A stretch of DNA of 33,066 bases, taken from NCBI GenBank assembly GCA_937921825.1, contig CAKZVK010000092.1, forward strand, positions 1-33,066, given 5' to 3'. This document shows, piece after piece, positions 26,100 to 33,066 of this stretch. The DNA is from an uncultured Saprospiraceae bacterium (GTDB taxonomy: Bacteria; Bacteroidota; Bacteroidia; Chitinophagales; Saprospiraceae). The first letter of the stretch is position 1. The number at the start of each line of letters is the position of its first letter. The notes below the pieces were generated by a model that was not told the origin of the DNA, searched no databases, and saw only the letters and a list, made by a program, of their open reading frames with translations. A program made the position numbers and the translations under genes.

Positions 26100-26507
26100 A
26101 TGAGAGTATCTATTTTTAGGAAAGCCCACTTTAATGCAGCGCACAGATTGCATAATGATCACTGGAGTGATGAAAAGAACAAGCGCATCTTCGGTAAGTG
26201 TAATAATCCACACTATCATGGACACAACTATGATGTCGAAGTCCGACTGACAGGAGAGATAGATCCAGAAACAGGTTACCTATTCGACCTCGGCGAACTA
26301 AAGCATATCATCAAGGAAAAAATAGAAGATAGATATGATCACAAGAACTTGAATTTGGAATGTCCAGAATTTGAGAATGTCAATCCCTCTGCAGAACTCA
26401 TCTGCTATAATATCTTCCTCATCCTACGTGAGGCTATTGATGAAAAATTTGAAATCGGCGTCAAGTTATGGGAGACACCAAGAAACTATGTCATGTATCC
26501 TGCCTAG
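26100..26507 (+). CDS. 6-pyruvoyl-tetrahydropterin synthase family protein (PTPS-II-type motif)
   Basis: The 135-residue T-fold protein carries the zinc ligands H15 (in AHFNAAHRL), H40 and H42 (HYHGHNY). The catalytic cysteine C34 stands in FGKCNNPHYHGHNYDV. The spacing C-x5-H-G-H is that described for true 6-pyruvoyl-tetrahydropterin synthases (PTPS-II), whereas the queuosine enzyme QueD has C-x3-HGH. LFDLGELK and the acidic YDHKNLNLE with the glutamate in KLWETPRNYV complete the active site. It acts on dihydroneopterin triphosphate. Start is ATG 26100; GTG 26097 directly before it is less likely. No other pterin or queuosine gene is adjacent. Confidence 0.88.
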   Translation: MRVSIFRKAHFNAAHRLHNDHWSDEKNKRIFGKCNNPHYHGHNYDVEVRLTGEIDPETGYLFDLGELKHIIKEKIEDRYDHKNLNLECPEFENVNPSAELICYNIFLILREAIDEKFEIGVKLWETPRNYVMYPA

Positions 26508-27024
26508 GATAGGAGGTTATAGATCTCGTATAAGTTGTATCATATTCTTTATGATTTCTTAAAAGAAAATTAACACTAATGGTGTTTTAATTTTTGAGGA
26601 TAAGCCTTTATTTTGAGCTCAATATTTATTGTTTAATCTTAACTAGATTCAAATGTTACCAGTACTAAAAATACTGTTTCCACTTGTCTCGAAATTTTTT
26701 GACGACGATTGGAATACCTCCTTTAATTGGTCTCAGCTTTTGAGCTCTTCTGACCAAGCAAAACCTTCTTCGCGAACCTTGTCGACCTTACTTGCCCTCT
26801 TGCGGCTACATCTAGATCGTCTTACAAGGCTATTGCAATTCTACACTAAGAAGTTAAACATTCAGAATAGGGTCTTCGTCCAGATTGCCTGAAATAGACC
26901 AGTTCTAAATATAACTTATAGAGTATGTGTCTATTCATAGGCGCATGCTGTCTACTATGAATAGTATTGTCGATTTCATTAGACATGTATACCTAATATT
27001 TATTAACCATAAATTATTCAAAAG
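26508..27024. other. 517-bp intergenic region without a convincing gene
   Basis: The stretch contains a weak hairpin after the pterin synthase gene (26572-26595, AACAC/GTGTT, then a T-rich run). A 79-codon open frame at 26653-26892 starts with ATG and has a helical-looking product, but I find no family, no promoter and no clear ribosome context. The rest is AT-rich leader for the secreted protein at 27025. Confidence 0.5.
26572..26595 (+). terminator. Possible weak terminator of the pterin synthase gene
   Basis: A 5-bp AACAC/GTGTT stem with a 5-nt loop is followed by TTAATTTTT. The stem is short, so the call is tentative. Confidence 0.35.
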
Positions 27025-27384
27025 ATGAAAAACAAGTTTTTTATTTCAGTGATGATGCTTGCATTTTGTTTTAATCTCCAGTCAGTAGTTGCACAGGAAG
27101 TGGCAGCTGATAAAGCTGAAGCTTCTAAAGGAGATCCCAAGAAAGATGAACTAATAAAGACCTACGCCTGGACTAAACCACATTTCGAGAATACCGCTAC
27201 TCCTGTCTTAGCTATTAAGCAAATGCAATCTGCAGAAGGACACGAGTTTGTTCTTATTGAGTCTGAAGACTCTAAGACTCTTTATGATACTTCAGGAAAA
27301 CAATACTGTGCTGATCATGCGCAATTAGATTGTGTCGATTTTTATAAACTTAGTCCTAGTGACCTAACTTGGAAGCGGTCATAA
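27025..27384 (+). CDS. Small secreted protein, unknown
   Basis: The 119-residue product has a Sec signal peptide (KNKFFISVMMLAFCFNL, cut near VVAQ). About 95 mature residues follow: a lysine/aspartate-rich stretch (ADKAEASKGDPKKDEL), then a compact part with HEFVLIESEDSKTLYDTSGK and two cysteines (YCADHAQLDC) that could form a disulfide. I recognise no family. A strong terminator follows, so the gene is monocistronic. Confidence 0.7.
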   Translation: MKNKFFISVMMLAFCFNLQSVVAQEVAADKAEASKGDPKKDELIKTYAWTKPHFENTATPVLAIKQMQSAEGHEFVLIESEDSKTLYDTSGKQYCADHAQLDCVDFYKLSPSDLTWKRS

Positions 27385-27399
27385 CTTATGCCCACTATA

Positions 27400-27435
27400 G
27401 AAACAACACCAATCAAAGGTGTTGTTTCTTTTTTT
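27400..27435 (+). terminator. Strong rho-independent terminator
   Basis: A perfect 11-bp stem GAAACAACACC/GGTGTTGTTTC with a 7-nt loop is followed by seven T. It ends the small secreted protein gene. Confidence 0.93.
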
Positions 27436-27452
27436 AATTTTCTTTCTACTTA

Positions 27453-27795
27453 TTGAAGACGAATCATGAACGGATGAGATCTGTTTTGTCCAATTTGTAT
27501 GACGAACTAAAGAAGAGTTCTCCGCTATCCAATTTTTTATTTATCAGCACCATTGTGCTACTGACATGGTATTCTTTTTCTCCAGCACTTGATAATAATT
27601 TTTTGTTCTGGGATGATCAGTTTTATGTAACTGCTAATCCCGATATCACATAACTTATATCTTGATCGAGCGATCTCTTATGAAAATAATGGCGATAAAT
27701 TAGAAGCCGTTGTTGATTACAAGAAAGTATTAGCGTTAGATCCAAGCAATACTTATGCCGCTCAGAGATTGGCTCAGCTTACAAATGCAGATTAA
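27453..27795 (+). pseudogene. Remnant of a TPR-containing membrane glycosyltransferase-like protein, internally deleted and frameshifted
   Basis: The first 66 codons (TTG 27453, or ATG 27474) encode a cytosolic stretch, one transmembrane helix (SNFLFISTIVLLTWYSF) and LDNNFLFWDDQFYVTANPDI. That is the start of membrane proteins of the TMTC/PMT-like family (W-D-D and YV-x-NP-x-I). The frame stops at 27651. In the next frame, 27655-27795 reads LYLDRAISYENNGDKLEAVV then DYKKVLALDPSNTYAAQRLA, a C-terminal tetratricopeptide repeat that ends with its own stop. Such proteins are usually 600-800 residues with many helices and repeats, so the middle is missing. The stop lies 3 bp before the stop of the convergent channel gene. 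No mobile element is seen at the junction. Confidence 0.8.
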
Positions 27796-27798
27796 GGA

Positions 27799-29250
27799 TT
27801 ACTGACCATTCAGCTTCTCTAGTTTTGTTCTCCGAGCATCCATCATCTGGTCCAGATGTTCTGCTAGTGTCGGGTTTCGCTCTACCATATCCAGAACCTC
27901 ATCTTGGAATACGGCGATTAATTTCATGTCTTCTAGAGCGGTTACAGAGAATGTGCTGAACCTACTTGTAAATAGGGTGATCTCTCCAAAGAAGTCTCCA
28001 GCCATTAATTGACCCAAGGATATAGTTTTATTATCAGAAGTCCTTGTTTCCATGATGGCTTTTCCTTCGAGGATAACAAAGAGGTTTCCAGTTTCGTCGC
28101 CTTGTTTGATAATCAGCTCGCCCTTCCCAAAATTTTGAATTTCCGATCCATCTATTAATTCATTGACATTGCTTTTGTTTATCGGAAGAATATTAGGCAA
28201 AGTACTTAAGGACTGTTCTAATTGAGAGTGCATACGTTGTTCATAATTTTCTACCTCACTCGCATTGTGGATCATCATCTGAGATTTAGGCATTATGAGT
28301 CGGTATCTACGAGTAGTATACCATACTCGTGACATAAAGTCATCCATTACATCTTCATGGTCTTTGAAGTCTCTTATCGCAAATTCCACTTCATAGACAA
28401 TCTTTGATTCTGTGTAGGCATTAGTTTTCACTTCTGGCTCAGGATCTAGAAGGATACCTGGTGTAGCATGACAGGTTTCCATTAGAGCTTCTTTTACTTT
28501 ATTGGGTGGATTGTCATGAGAAAACCCGATCTCAGTTTTCATGATATGGATTTTCGTCGGACGGCTGAAGTTCTTTATTGCACCCTGACCTATAATAAGA
28601 TGCGGGATTACTATAAGTTCTTTTTCTCTGGTTTCTAGTCTTATGGCACGCCAGTTCATTTCTATTACTCTTCCTCTTTGCTCCTCCACTTCAATGTAGT
28701 CTCCCTCCGAAAAAGGTTTTTCATATACTAAAGCTATTCCAGAAAATAGGTTACCTAACGTATCTTGTAAGGCAAGACCTATAACGAAGGACCCTAGCCC
28801 TAATGCTGTAACCAGTCCTCCGAGATCAGCACCCCAGACCATAGATAATACTATGGCAGCTCCAAGTAATACCATCATCACTCTGAAGATGTCTAGAAAG
28901 AGTTGTGGTATCTTGGTTTTTCTCTTGGTTCCGAACTCTGAAAAGAACACCACATTGACGATGGCTATAAGTGCATTCACTATTAGAATCCAGATGAATG
29001 TCTCCAGTAGTTTCATTACTGTAGAGCTACGAGGGAACTCTAGTATCTGAGTCAGGACAATGCTTATGGCTGCAAGGGGAAGGACAATGTTCTTGAATGT
29101 ATTGATAGGGGAGACTAGAGACTTGTTCTTTCTTCTTGCGAAATAGGTTATTTCGTTAATGAGGACGACAATGAGAGGGACACATACGATAAGGAGGATG
29201 CCGTAGAGAAACCAATTGTTATCAAATATGTCTAGTGAGAAAAAATCCAT
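27799..29250 (-). CDS. MscS-family channel with a C-terminal cyclic-nucleotide-binding domain
   Basis: The 483-residue protein has about four helices (near residues 13-33, 52-70, 82-103 and 119-139), then the MscS pore and beta region: GLVTALGLGSFVIGLALQDT, LGNLFSGIALVYEKPFSEGD and GRVIEMNWRAIRLET. A cyclic-nucleotide-binding domain occupies about 360-460 (GELIIKQGDETGNLFVILEG, MAGDFFGEITLFTSRFST). This layout is that of the bacterial cyclic-nucleotide-gated (bCNG) branch of MscS, in which gating by ligand can replace tension. The phosphate-binding cassette has the conserved glutamate (E423), but the canonical arginine position is serine (S432), with R430 two residues earlier. The start is 2 bp after the cyclase stop, so the two genes form one transcript. 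Confidence 0.92.
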   Translation of the reverse strand: MDFFSLDIFDNNWFLYGILLIVCVPLIVVLINEITYFARRKNKSLVSPINTFKNIVLPLAAISIVLTQILEFPRSSTVMKLLETFIWILIVNALIAIVNVVFFSEFGTKRKTKIPQLFLDIFRVMMVLLGAAIVLSMVWGADLGGLVTALGLGSFVIGLALQDTLGNLFSGIALVYEKPFSEGDYIEVEEQRGRVIEMNWRAIRLETREKELIVIPHLIIGQGAIKNFSRPTKIHIMKTEIGFSHDNPPNKVKEALMETCHATPGILLDPEPEVKTNAYTESKIVYEVEFAIRDFKDHEDVMDDFMSRVWYTTRRYRLIMPKSQMMIHNASEVENYEQRMHSQLEQSLSTLPNILPINKSNVNELIDGSEIQNFGKGELIIKQGDETGNLFVILEGKAIMETRTSDNKTISLGQLMAGDFFGEITLFTSRFSTFSVTALEDMKLIAVFQDEVLDMVERNPTLAEHLDQMMDARRTKLEKLNGQ

Positions 29251-29252
29251 CT

Positions 29253-31373
29253 TTAGGCCTTTTTACGTTCTTCGACAAATTTCCAAGCATCGACATTTAC
29301 TCGTGAGGATTTTGGCAGTTCAGTTTTCTTAAAGACAAAATATCCTTCAGTCTTGTTATGTATTTCTGTAGAGACTAGAATCTCATGGTCGTCAGCTGCA
29401 TCCCTAAGCATAAAGACTTCGTTTATGGTTTTGCCCCAGAGGTCATAACTAAATTTTTCATTACCCACGATACCAGCTATGACTTCGCCACTATGGATAC
29501 CTATGTTTAGTGACAATTTGATGTTGTAGTTTATGTTGAACTGAATAATAAGTTGCCGCAGTTCTAAACCAAATTCTAATATTCTTTTGGCATGATCTAA
29601 TCGTGGGTAGAACATGCCACAGGCCGCAAAGTAACTATCTCCTACAGTTCTTATTTTTTCTACATGATGCTTATGGGCTGCGATGTCAAAGGCCTCTACG
29701 ATGCTATTAAGTAGATTAATAGATTCTGAGGGACCTAGTGAGGAGGTTAGTTCTGAAAATCCTGTAATGTCGATAGCAACTAAAGAGACATTTGGATAAG
29801 TCTCTACGATGTTTTTTTCACCTTGCTGTAGACGTTTGGCTATGGTCTCGGGAATAAAATTTAAAAGTAGTTTTTCATTCTCCAAGCTATGTTGTTCCAG
29901 TAATTGTTGTTGCTCATCTATATTGTGAGTCATTTCATTAAAGGAATGCGCTAGTTCTCCGATCTCATCATTTGTATGGATGTCAATTTCTTGGCTATAG
30001 TCACCATTGCTTATTCTATGTACTCCCTCAGAGAGCAGCTCTATAGGTCTTACAAATTTGCCGGCAAGGTACATCGCAAAGAAAGTAACTAAGAGAATGA
30101 TAATACACAGCGCTATGAAAACTTTCTTCTGGAATTTATAGATGGGGATATTAGCTTCTGCTTCATCTAGCTCCGAAAGTATAGCCCAGTTTAGATCTCG
30201 TAGATGTAGAGGTGCATAAGAACTTAATACAGGTATGTGGCGATAGTCCTCTATGATTCTCGTTTCATTTTTTCCTGCAAGCGCTGCGGCAACACCTTCG
30301 GTCTTTACCCGTTGATTTAGTATTGTGGTACCGATTCGGTACATTCTTTCTATTGCTTCCTTTTCTATTCCCAAAGTCATCAGTGCCTCAGTATAACCGA
30401 CTGTATCTTGTAAGTAGAAACGGGAAATAGATCTCATCAGATAGTCTTCCCCTACCAAATAGGTTTCTCCAGACTGACCCAAGCCATCAGCTTCCCAATT
30501 GTTGCTGCCAGTCATTATTCTATTGATCTCATCCACGGGCAATTGTAATACTAGAGCACCTATGACTTCAGCGCCTTCCGTGACCGGCATGCCGACAAAG
30601 GCTGCTGGAGCTCCGTAAGATGGTCGATAAGCCTCAAAATCAATAAACTTAGCTTTGCTAAGGTCACTGTTAGATCTGAGTATTCTAGATAGATCGGCTA
30701 GATTACTTTCCCTATACGGTCCGGTGTAGAGATTCGTAGCAAAGTCCGTTTCTTTATAAGCAGTGTAGACGATATCTCCTCTTTCTAGGTCTATCAGGAA
30801 GATATCATAGAATCCGAACTTACTTGTCAGTTCTGAGAGGTAGGTGTGATACTTCTGATGTGCTTGTCCATAAGCGCTATAATCTTCAGAATTGAGATAC
30901 TTCTGTTTTTCGCCTAAGGGGTGAGGGTTAGTGACTATATAGTTGTACTGCAAGTGACAGGCCTCCAGAGACTTAGGGTAGTAAATATCAATATCTGATT
31001 TGACATCTATATTTTGGGACATCCGATCTATAAAATCATTATAGTGGTTACTCAACTGTTGGTTGCACTCTGGTGGTATTTCCTGTTTGCTGATTTCTTT
31101 GTATCCTTTTTTGAAGTCTCTCAGGGCTGATACGATCATTTCATTGGTTCCCAAGACTTCTGTAAGGTTAGCTATCTCGTCAAAATAGCTTTCTATCTGA
31201 TATTTTTTAGAAGCTTTTACACTGGTAAGTTGATTGAAAATACTCTCACTGATGGATTCCTTACCCGAGATGTAGCCAATATATATGAGAACTATACCAG
31301 AAATGGCACTGACAAGAATAAGCATAAGGATCAGTCGTGATCTTATGCTTAAGGAATTGATTTTAAGAGGCAT
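29253..31373 (-). CDS. Receptor-type class III adenylate/guanylate cyclase (dCache-like sensor, HAMP, cyclase domain)
   Basis: The 706-residue inner-membrane protein has TM1 (about 13-35) and a large periplasmic sensor (about 36-412). The sensor has dCache-like segments such as FGFYDIFLIDLERGDIVY and GAPAAFVGMPVTEGAEVIGA. TM2 (about 418-438), HAMP (about 440-492, with NDEIGELAHSFNEMT) and a class III cyclase domain (about 525-700) follow. Metal aspartates D535 (AIDITGF) and D579 (TVGD) are present, as are D644 and N651 (YDLWGKTIN). R575 replaces the usual lysine or glutamate base-specifying residue. M655 stands where the transition-state arginine is expected (N+4). The channel gene follows 2 bp later. 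The ligand sensed is unknown; activity is predicted by family but uncertain. Confidence 0.92.
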   Translation of the reverse strand: MPLKINSLSIRSRLILMLILVSAISGIVLIYIGYISGKESISESIFNQLTSVKASKKYQIESYFDEIANLTEVLGTNEMIVSALRDFKKGYKEISKQEIPPECNQQLSNHYNDFIDRMSQNIDVKSDIDIYYPKSLEACHLQYNYIVTNPHPLGEKQKYLNSEDYSAYGQAHQKYHTYLSELTSKFGFYDIFLIDLERGDIVYTAYKETDFATNLYTGPYRESNLADLSRILRSNSDLSKAKFIDFEAYRPSYGAPAAFVGMPVTEGAEVIGALVLQLPVDEINRIMTGSNNWEADGLGQSGETYLVGEDYLMRSISRFYLQDTVGYTEALMTLGIEKEAIERMYRIGTTILNQRVKTEGVAAALAGKNETRIIEDYRHIPVLSSYAPLHLRDLNWAILSELDEAEANIPIYKFQKKVFIALCIIILLVTFFAMYLAGKFVRPIELLSEGVHRISNGDYSQEIDIHTNDEIGELAHSFNEMTHNIDEQQQLLEQHSLENEKLLLNFIPETIAKRLQQGEKNIVETYPNVSLVAIDITGFSELTSSLGPSESINLLNSIVEAFDIAAHKHHVEKIRTVGDSYFAACGMFYPRLDHAKRILEFGLELRQLIIQFNINYNIKLSLNIGIHSGEVIAGIVGNEKFSYDLWGKTINEVFMLRDAADDHEILVSTEIHNKTEGYFVFKKTELPKSSRVNVDAWKFVEERKKA

Positions 31374-31618
31374 AATAGCTGTTACTTGTAGTCAAGATAT
31401 CATTTTAAAATAAACAACAGCTAGCAAATAAAGAAATTATTTGTGCTAAGGCTGATAAACCAAATAAGATTCTAATTCTTGAAGTTTTGGCTAATTTTTA
31501 GCTTCTAACCGTATCTTTATCACTTGAATTTACTCATCTTGTCACCCATAAATTCGCATATTGGTTACAACCAATTCATAGCTTTTTAAATTCAGAGGCA
31601 TTTTAATACCCCCTTATA
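31374..31618. promoter_or_regulatory. Divergent regulatory region between the cyclase operon and the LytTR gene
   Basis: This 245-bp AT-rich gap contains a -7-like TATCTTTA (31512-31519, plus strand), TTTG 22 bp earlier at 31486-31489 as a possible -33 element, and a 16-bp palindrome ATTGGTTACAACCAAT (31560-31575). I see no TAnnTTTG facing the cyclase operon. No gene is apparent. Confidence 0.5.
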
Positions 31619-32347
31619 ATGTTGCAAACGATAATTCTGAATGACGATATTCTCTCATCGTTAGAATATAAATTAGTCCTAAATGAATTAGGCATTACGC
31701 TTAACGGTACTTACAAATCTTGGAAGCAAGCAATTCCTCAGATAAAAAGAGAACAGCCAGATTTTATGATTGTTGACTTCAATCTATCTGAGAAAGAAAC
31801 TGCTCTAGATTTCCTAGACGAGATGGATGATTGTTTTGTTCCTAGTATATTAGTATCTGACTTCTCTGATCCCACTCTGGTGGACTCTATCCTTAGTAGG
31901 AATGTAGTTGCTATCATCCCTAAACCATTGGATAAAACGCTGTTTAATTTTCATCTCAAAAAGTTAGTGGTTGAGTTGAAGTCAAAACAGACCTGCTCTA
32001 GTTATCTAGTGATAAAGGATAAAAAAAGATTAATCAGAATTCCTGATAGTAAAATTGTTATGATAAAGATTGATGGAAATTATTCTGTCATTGTATTAGA
32101 ATCAGGTAAGAAGTTTGTGATCAAAATGTCCTTGGTAAAACTAATAGAAAAGCTTAACCAAGATAAGTTCTTACGATGCCATAGGTCGAGTCTTATAAAT
32201 GTAGATAAAGTGCGAGAGTTAGATTTAGATGCTAATGTCATAACCCTAGTTAATAATATAGAAATAAAAATAGGGTCGAAGTATAGGTATGAAATAAAGA
32301 AGCAATTGCAAGGGAAGCAGTATTGTGGTAATGTAGTTAATCGTTAG
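31619..32347 (+). CDS. LytTR-type response regulator
   Basis: The 242-residue protein has an N-terminal receiver: acidic N9/D10 pair region (IILNDDILSS), phosphoacceptor D53 (FMIVDFNL), S80 (ILVSDFSD) and K102 (IIPKPLDK). A C-terminal LytTR DNA-binding domain spans about 130-235, with IVMIKIDGNYSVIVLESGKK, RCHRSSLINVDKVREL and IKIGSKYRYEIK. It should bind short direct repeats upstream of target genes when phosphorylated. No histidine kinase is next to it. The palindrome 44 bp upstream could be an autoregulatory site, but LytTR sites are usually direct repeats. It is divergent from the receptor cyclase operon. Confidence 0.92.
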   Translation: MLQTIILNDDILSSLEYKLVLNELGITLNGTYKSWKQAIPQIKREQPDFMIVDFNLSEKETALDFLDEMDDCFVPSILVSDFSDPTLVDSILSRNVVAIIPKPLDKTLFNFHLKKLVVELKSKQTCSSYLVIKDKKRLIRIPDSKIVMIKIDGNYSVIVLESGKKFVIKMSLVKLIEKLNQDKFLRCHRSSLINVDKVRELDLDANVITLVNNIEIKIGSKYRYEIKKQLQGKQYCGNVVNR

Positions 32348-32446
32348 TATAACTTGATTTAAGCTAAATGAGCGATTGTTTTGAGTCTATCAGGTTAGTC
32401 AAGTGCAAGTACTAATCTCGCTTCATAACCGGCACTTTCAAATTTT

Positions 32447-32980
32447 CTAAACTATATAATTCTCCTTCTCTAAGCGATACCAATTGTGTTCGACACCTTC
32501 ATGCTCAAAGGTCTCTGTAAGTTCTAGTCCAACTCTTTTAAGAATTTTGTTAGAGCCTACATTACCAATGTCAGCCATTCCATAGATTTTCTCTGCCTTT
32601 AAAGTATTGAAAGCAAAATCAACTGAGGCTCTGGCAGATTCTGTTGCATAACCTTGTCTCCAGAAGCTTTTTAGTAATCGATAACCTAGGTCGTAAAAGT
32701 TTTTGTGTTTGTTGATTTCCTTAGTCACATATTGTAATCCCGTCCAGCCTATAAATTCGTTTGTGTCTTTGCTGATCATCGCCCATCGCCCGACACCGTA
32801 GTCACTATACTGTTGTATAAGGGATTCTATAGCTTCCTCTATTTTATCTAAGCTTGTTATTGTATTATTCCCTAAATAGATATGGACTTCTGGGTCTGAA
32901 TGCAGTTCTAGCATGACTTGGCTATCAGCCCTAGTTATTTCTCTTATAATCAGTCTTTCTGTTTCGAAAATGACTTTCAT
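32447..32980 (-). CDS. GNAT family N-acetyltransferase (RimJ/RimL type)
   Basis: The 177-residue protein starts with FETERLIIREITRADSQVML, the usual start of RimJ/RimL/Acetyltransf_3 proteins. GRWAMISKDTNEFIGWTGLQ and YDLGYRLLKSFWRQGYATES follow, the latter containing motif A (R/Q-x-x-G-x-A) that binds acetyl-CoA. VDFAFNTLKAEKIYGMADI and GNVGSNKILKRVGLEL are motif B, which usually contacts the peptide or amine substrate. The substrate (ribosomal protein N-terminus, drug or small molecule) is not evident. It is monocistronic. The 86-bp tail to the window end (32981-33066) shows no gene. Confidence 0.9.
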   Translation of the reverse strand: MKVIFETERLIIREITRADSQVMLELHSDPEVHIYLGNNTITSLDKIEEAIESLIQQYSDYGVGRWAMISKDTNEFIGWTGLQYVTKEINKHKNFYDLGYRLLKSFWRQGYATESARASVDFAFNTLKAEKIYGMADIGNVGSNKILKRVGLELTETFEHEGVEHNWYRLEKENYIV

Positions 32981-33066
32981 AAAATTCGACTTATAAGTTA
33001 GATTTTATGTTCTGAAAAAAAGCAAAGCTGCCATATTCTTTCAGTTGTCTATTTCCACTTCGGTTA

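Noticed and set aside
26653-26892. 79-codon open frame in the 517-bp gap
   Set aside because: No family match, promoter or conserved context that I can see; the helical look (LLALLRLHLDRLTRLLQF) is not enough. It might be a relic of a lost gene.
27799-31373. A known Pycsar or CBASS defence operon
   Set aside because: The cyclase is a membrane receptor with HAMP and a sensor domain, and the effector is an MscS-CNB channel, unlike the soluble cyclases and TIR or TM effectors of those systems. A defence role is not excluded but not supported.

Overview
The window is chromosomal DNA from a member of the Bacteroidota, most likely a marine-type Saprospiria/Lewinella-like lineage (the lineage is inference). 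Four proteins carry type IX secretion (T9SS) C-terminal signals, of both type A and type B. ATP synthase beta and epsilon form a separate two-gene atpD-atpC unit. There is the alternative Bacteroidota GlmU-like enzyme, type B ribosomal protein L31, a DUF3467 protein, and repeated exact matches to the Bacteroidota -7 promoter element TAnnTTTG. I see no rRNA, tRNA, CRISPR array, prophage or intact insertion sequence.

Layout. Bases 1-4100: the end of a T9SS cargo protein, an RsmI-family methyltransferase without an ordinary start codon, divergent scpA, then atpD-atpC. Bases 4100-9100: a TTG-start membrane protein facing a three-gene operon (TPR membrane protein, NodB-type deacetylase, YkvA), then a GlmU-like/SpeE-like pair, rpmE and yraN, all on the minus strand. 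Bases 9150-14930: phosphoglucose/phosphomannose isomerase, a large Asp-box lipoprotein with a T9SS tail, a TerB-like/PspC pair, a small membrane protein, and a methyltransferase divergent from a DUF3467 gene. Bases 15000-19400: a large unknown lipoprotein, a small unknown protein, lptC and a type B T9SS protein. Bases 19590-26000: rsmI and a thioesterase on plus; a T9SS protein, then holB-ricT-lpdA on minus. Bases 26075-33066: a pterin synthase, a small secreted protein, the remnant of a TPR membrane protein, a receptor cyclase/cyclic-nucleotide-gated channel pair, a LytTR response regulator and an acetyltransferase.

Most of the window is housekeeping: energy, translation, replication, envelope and secretion. 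The most interesting unit is 27799-31373, where a membrane receptor of the class III nucleotide cyclase family sits 2 bp upstream of an MscS-type channel with a C-terminal cyclic-nucleotide-binding domain. This looks like a self-contained sensor, second messenger and ion channel cassette. Both partners deviate at key residues: the cyclase lacks the canonical transition-state arginine, and the channel's phosphate-binding cassette has a displaced arginine. Next to it is a clear internally deleted gene (27453-27795). Several inverted repeats lie over start codons or promoters (10201-10224, 14566-14581, 16208-16265, 31560-31575) and are candidate regulatory sites.
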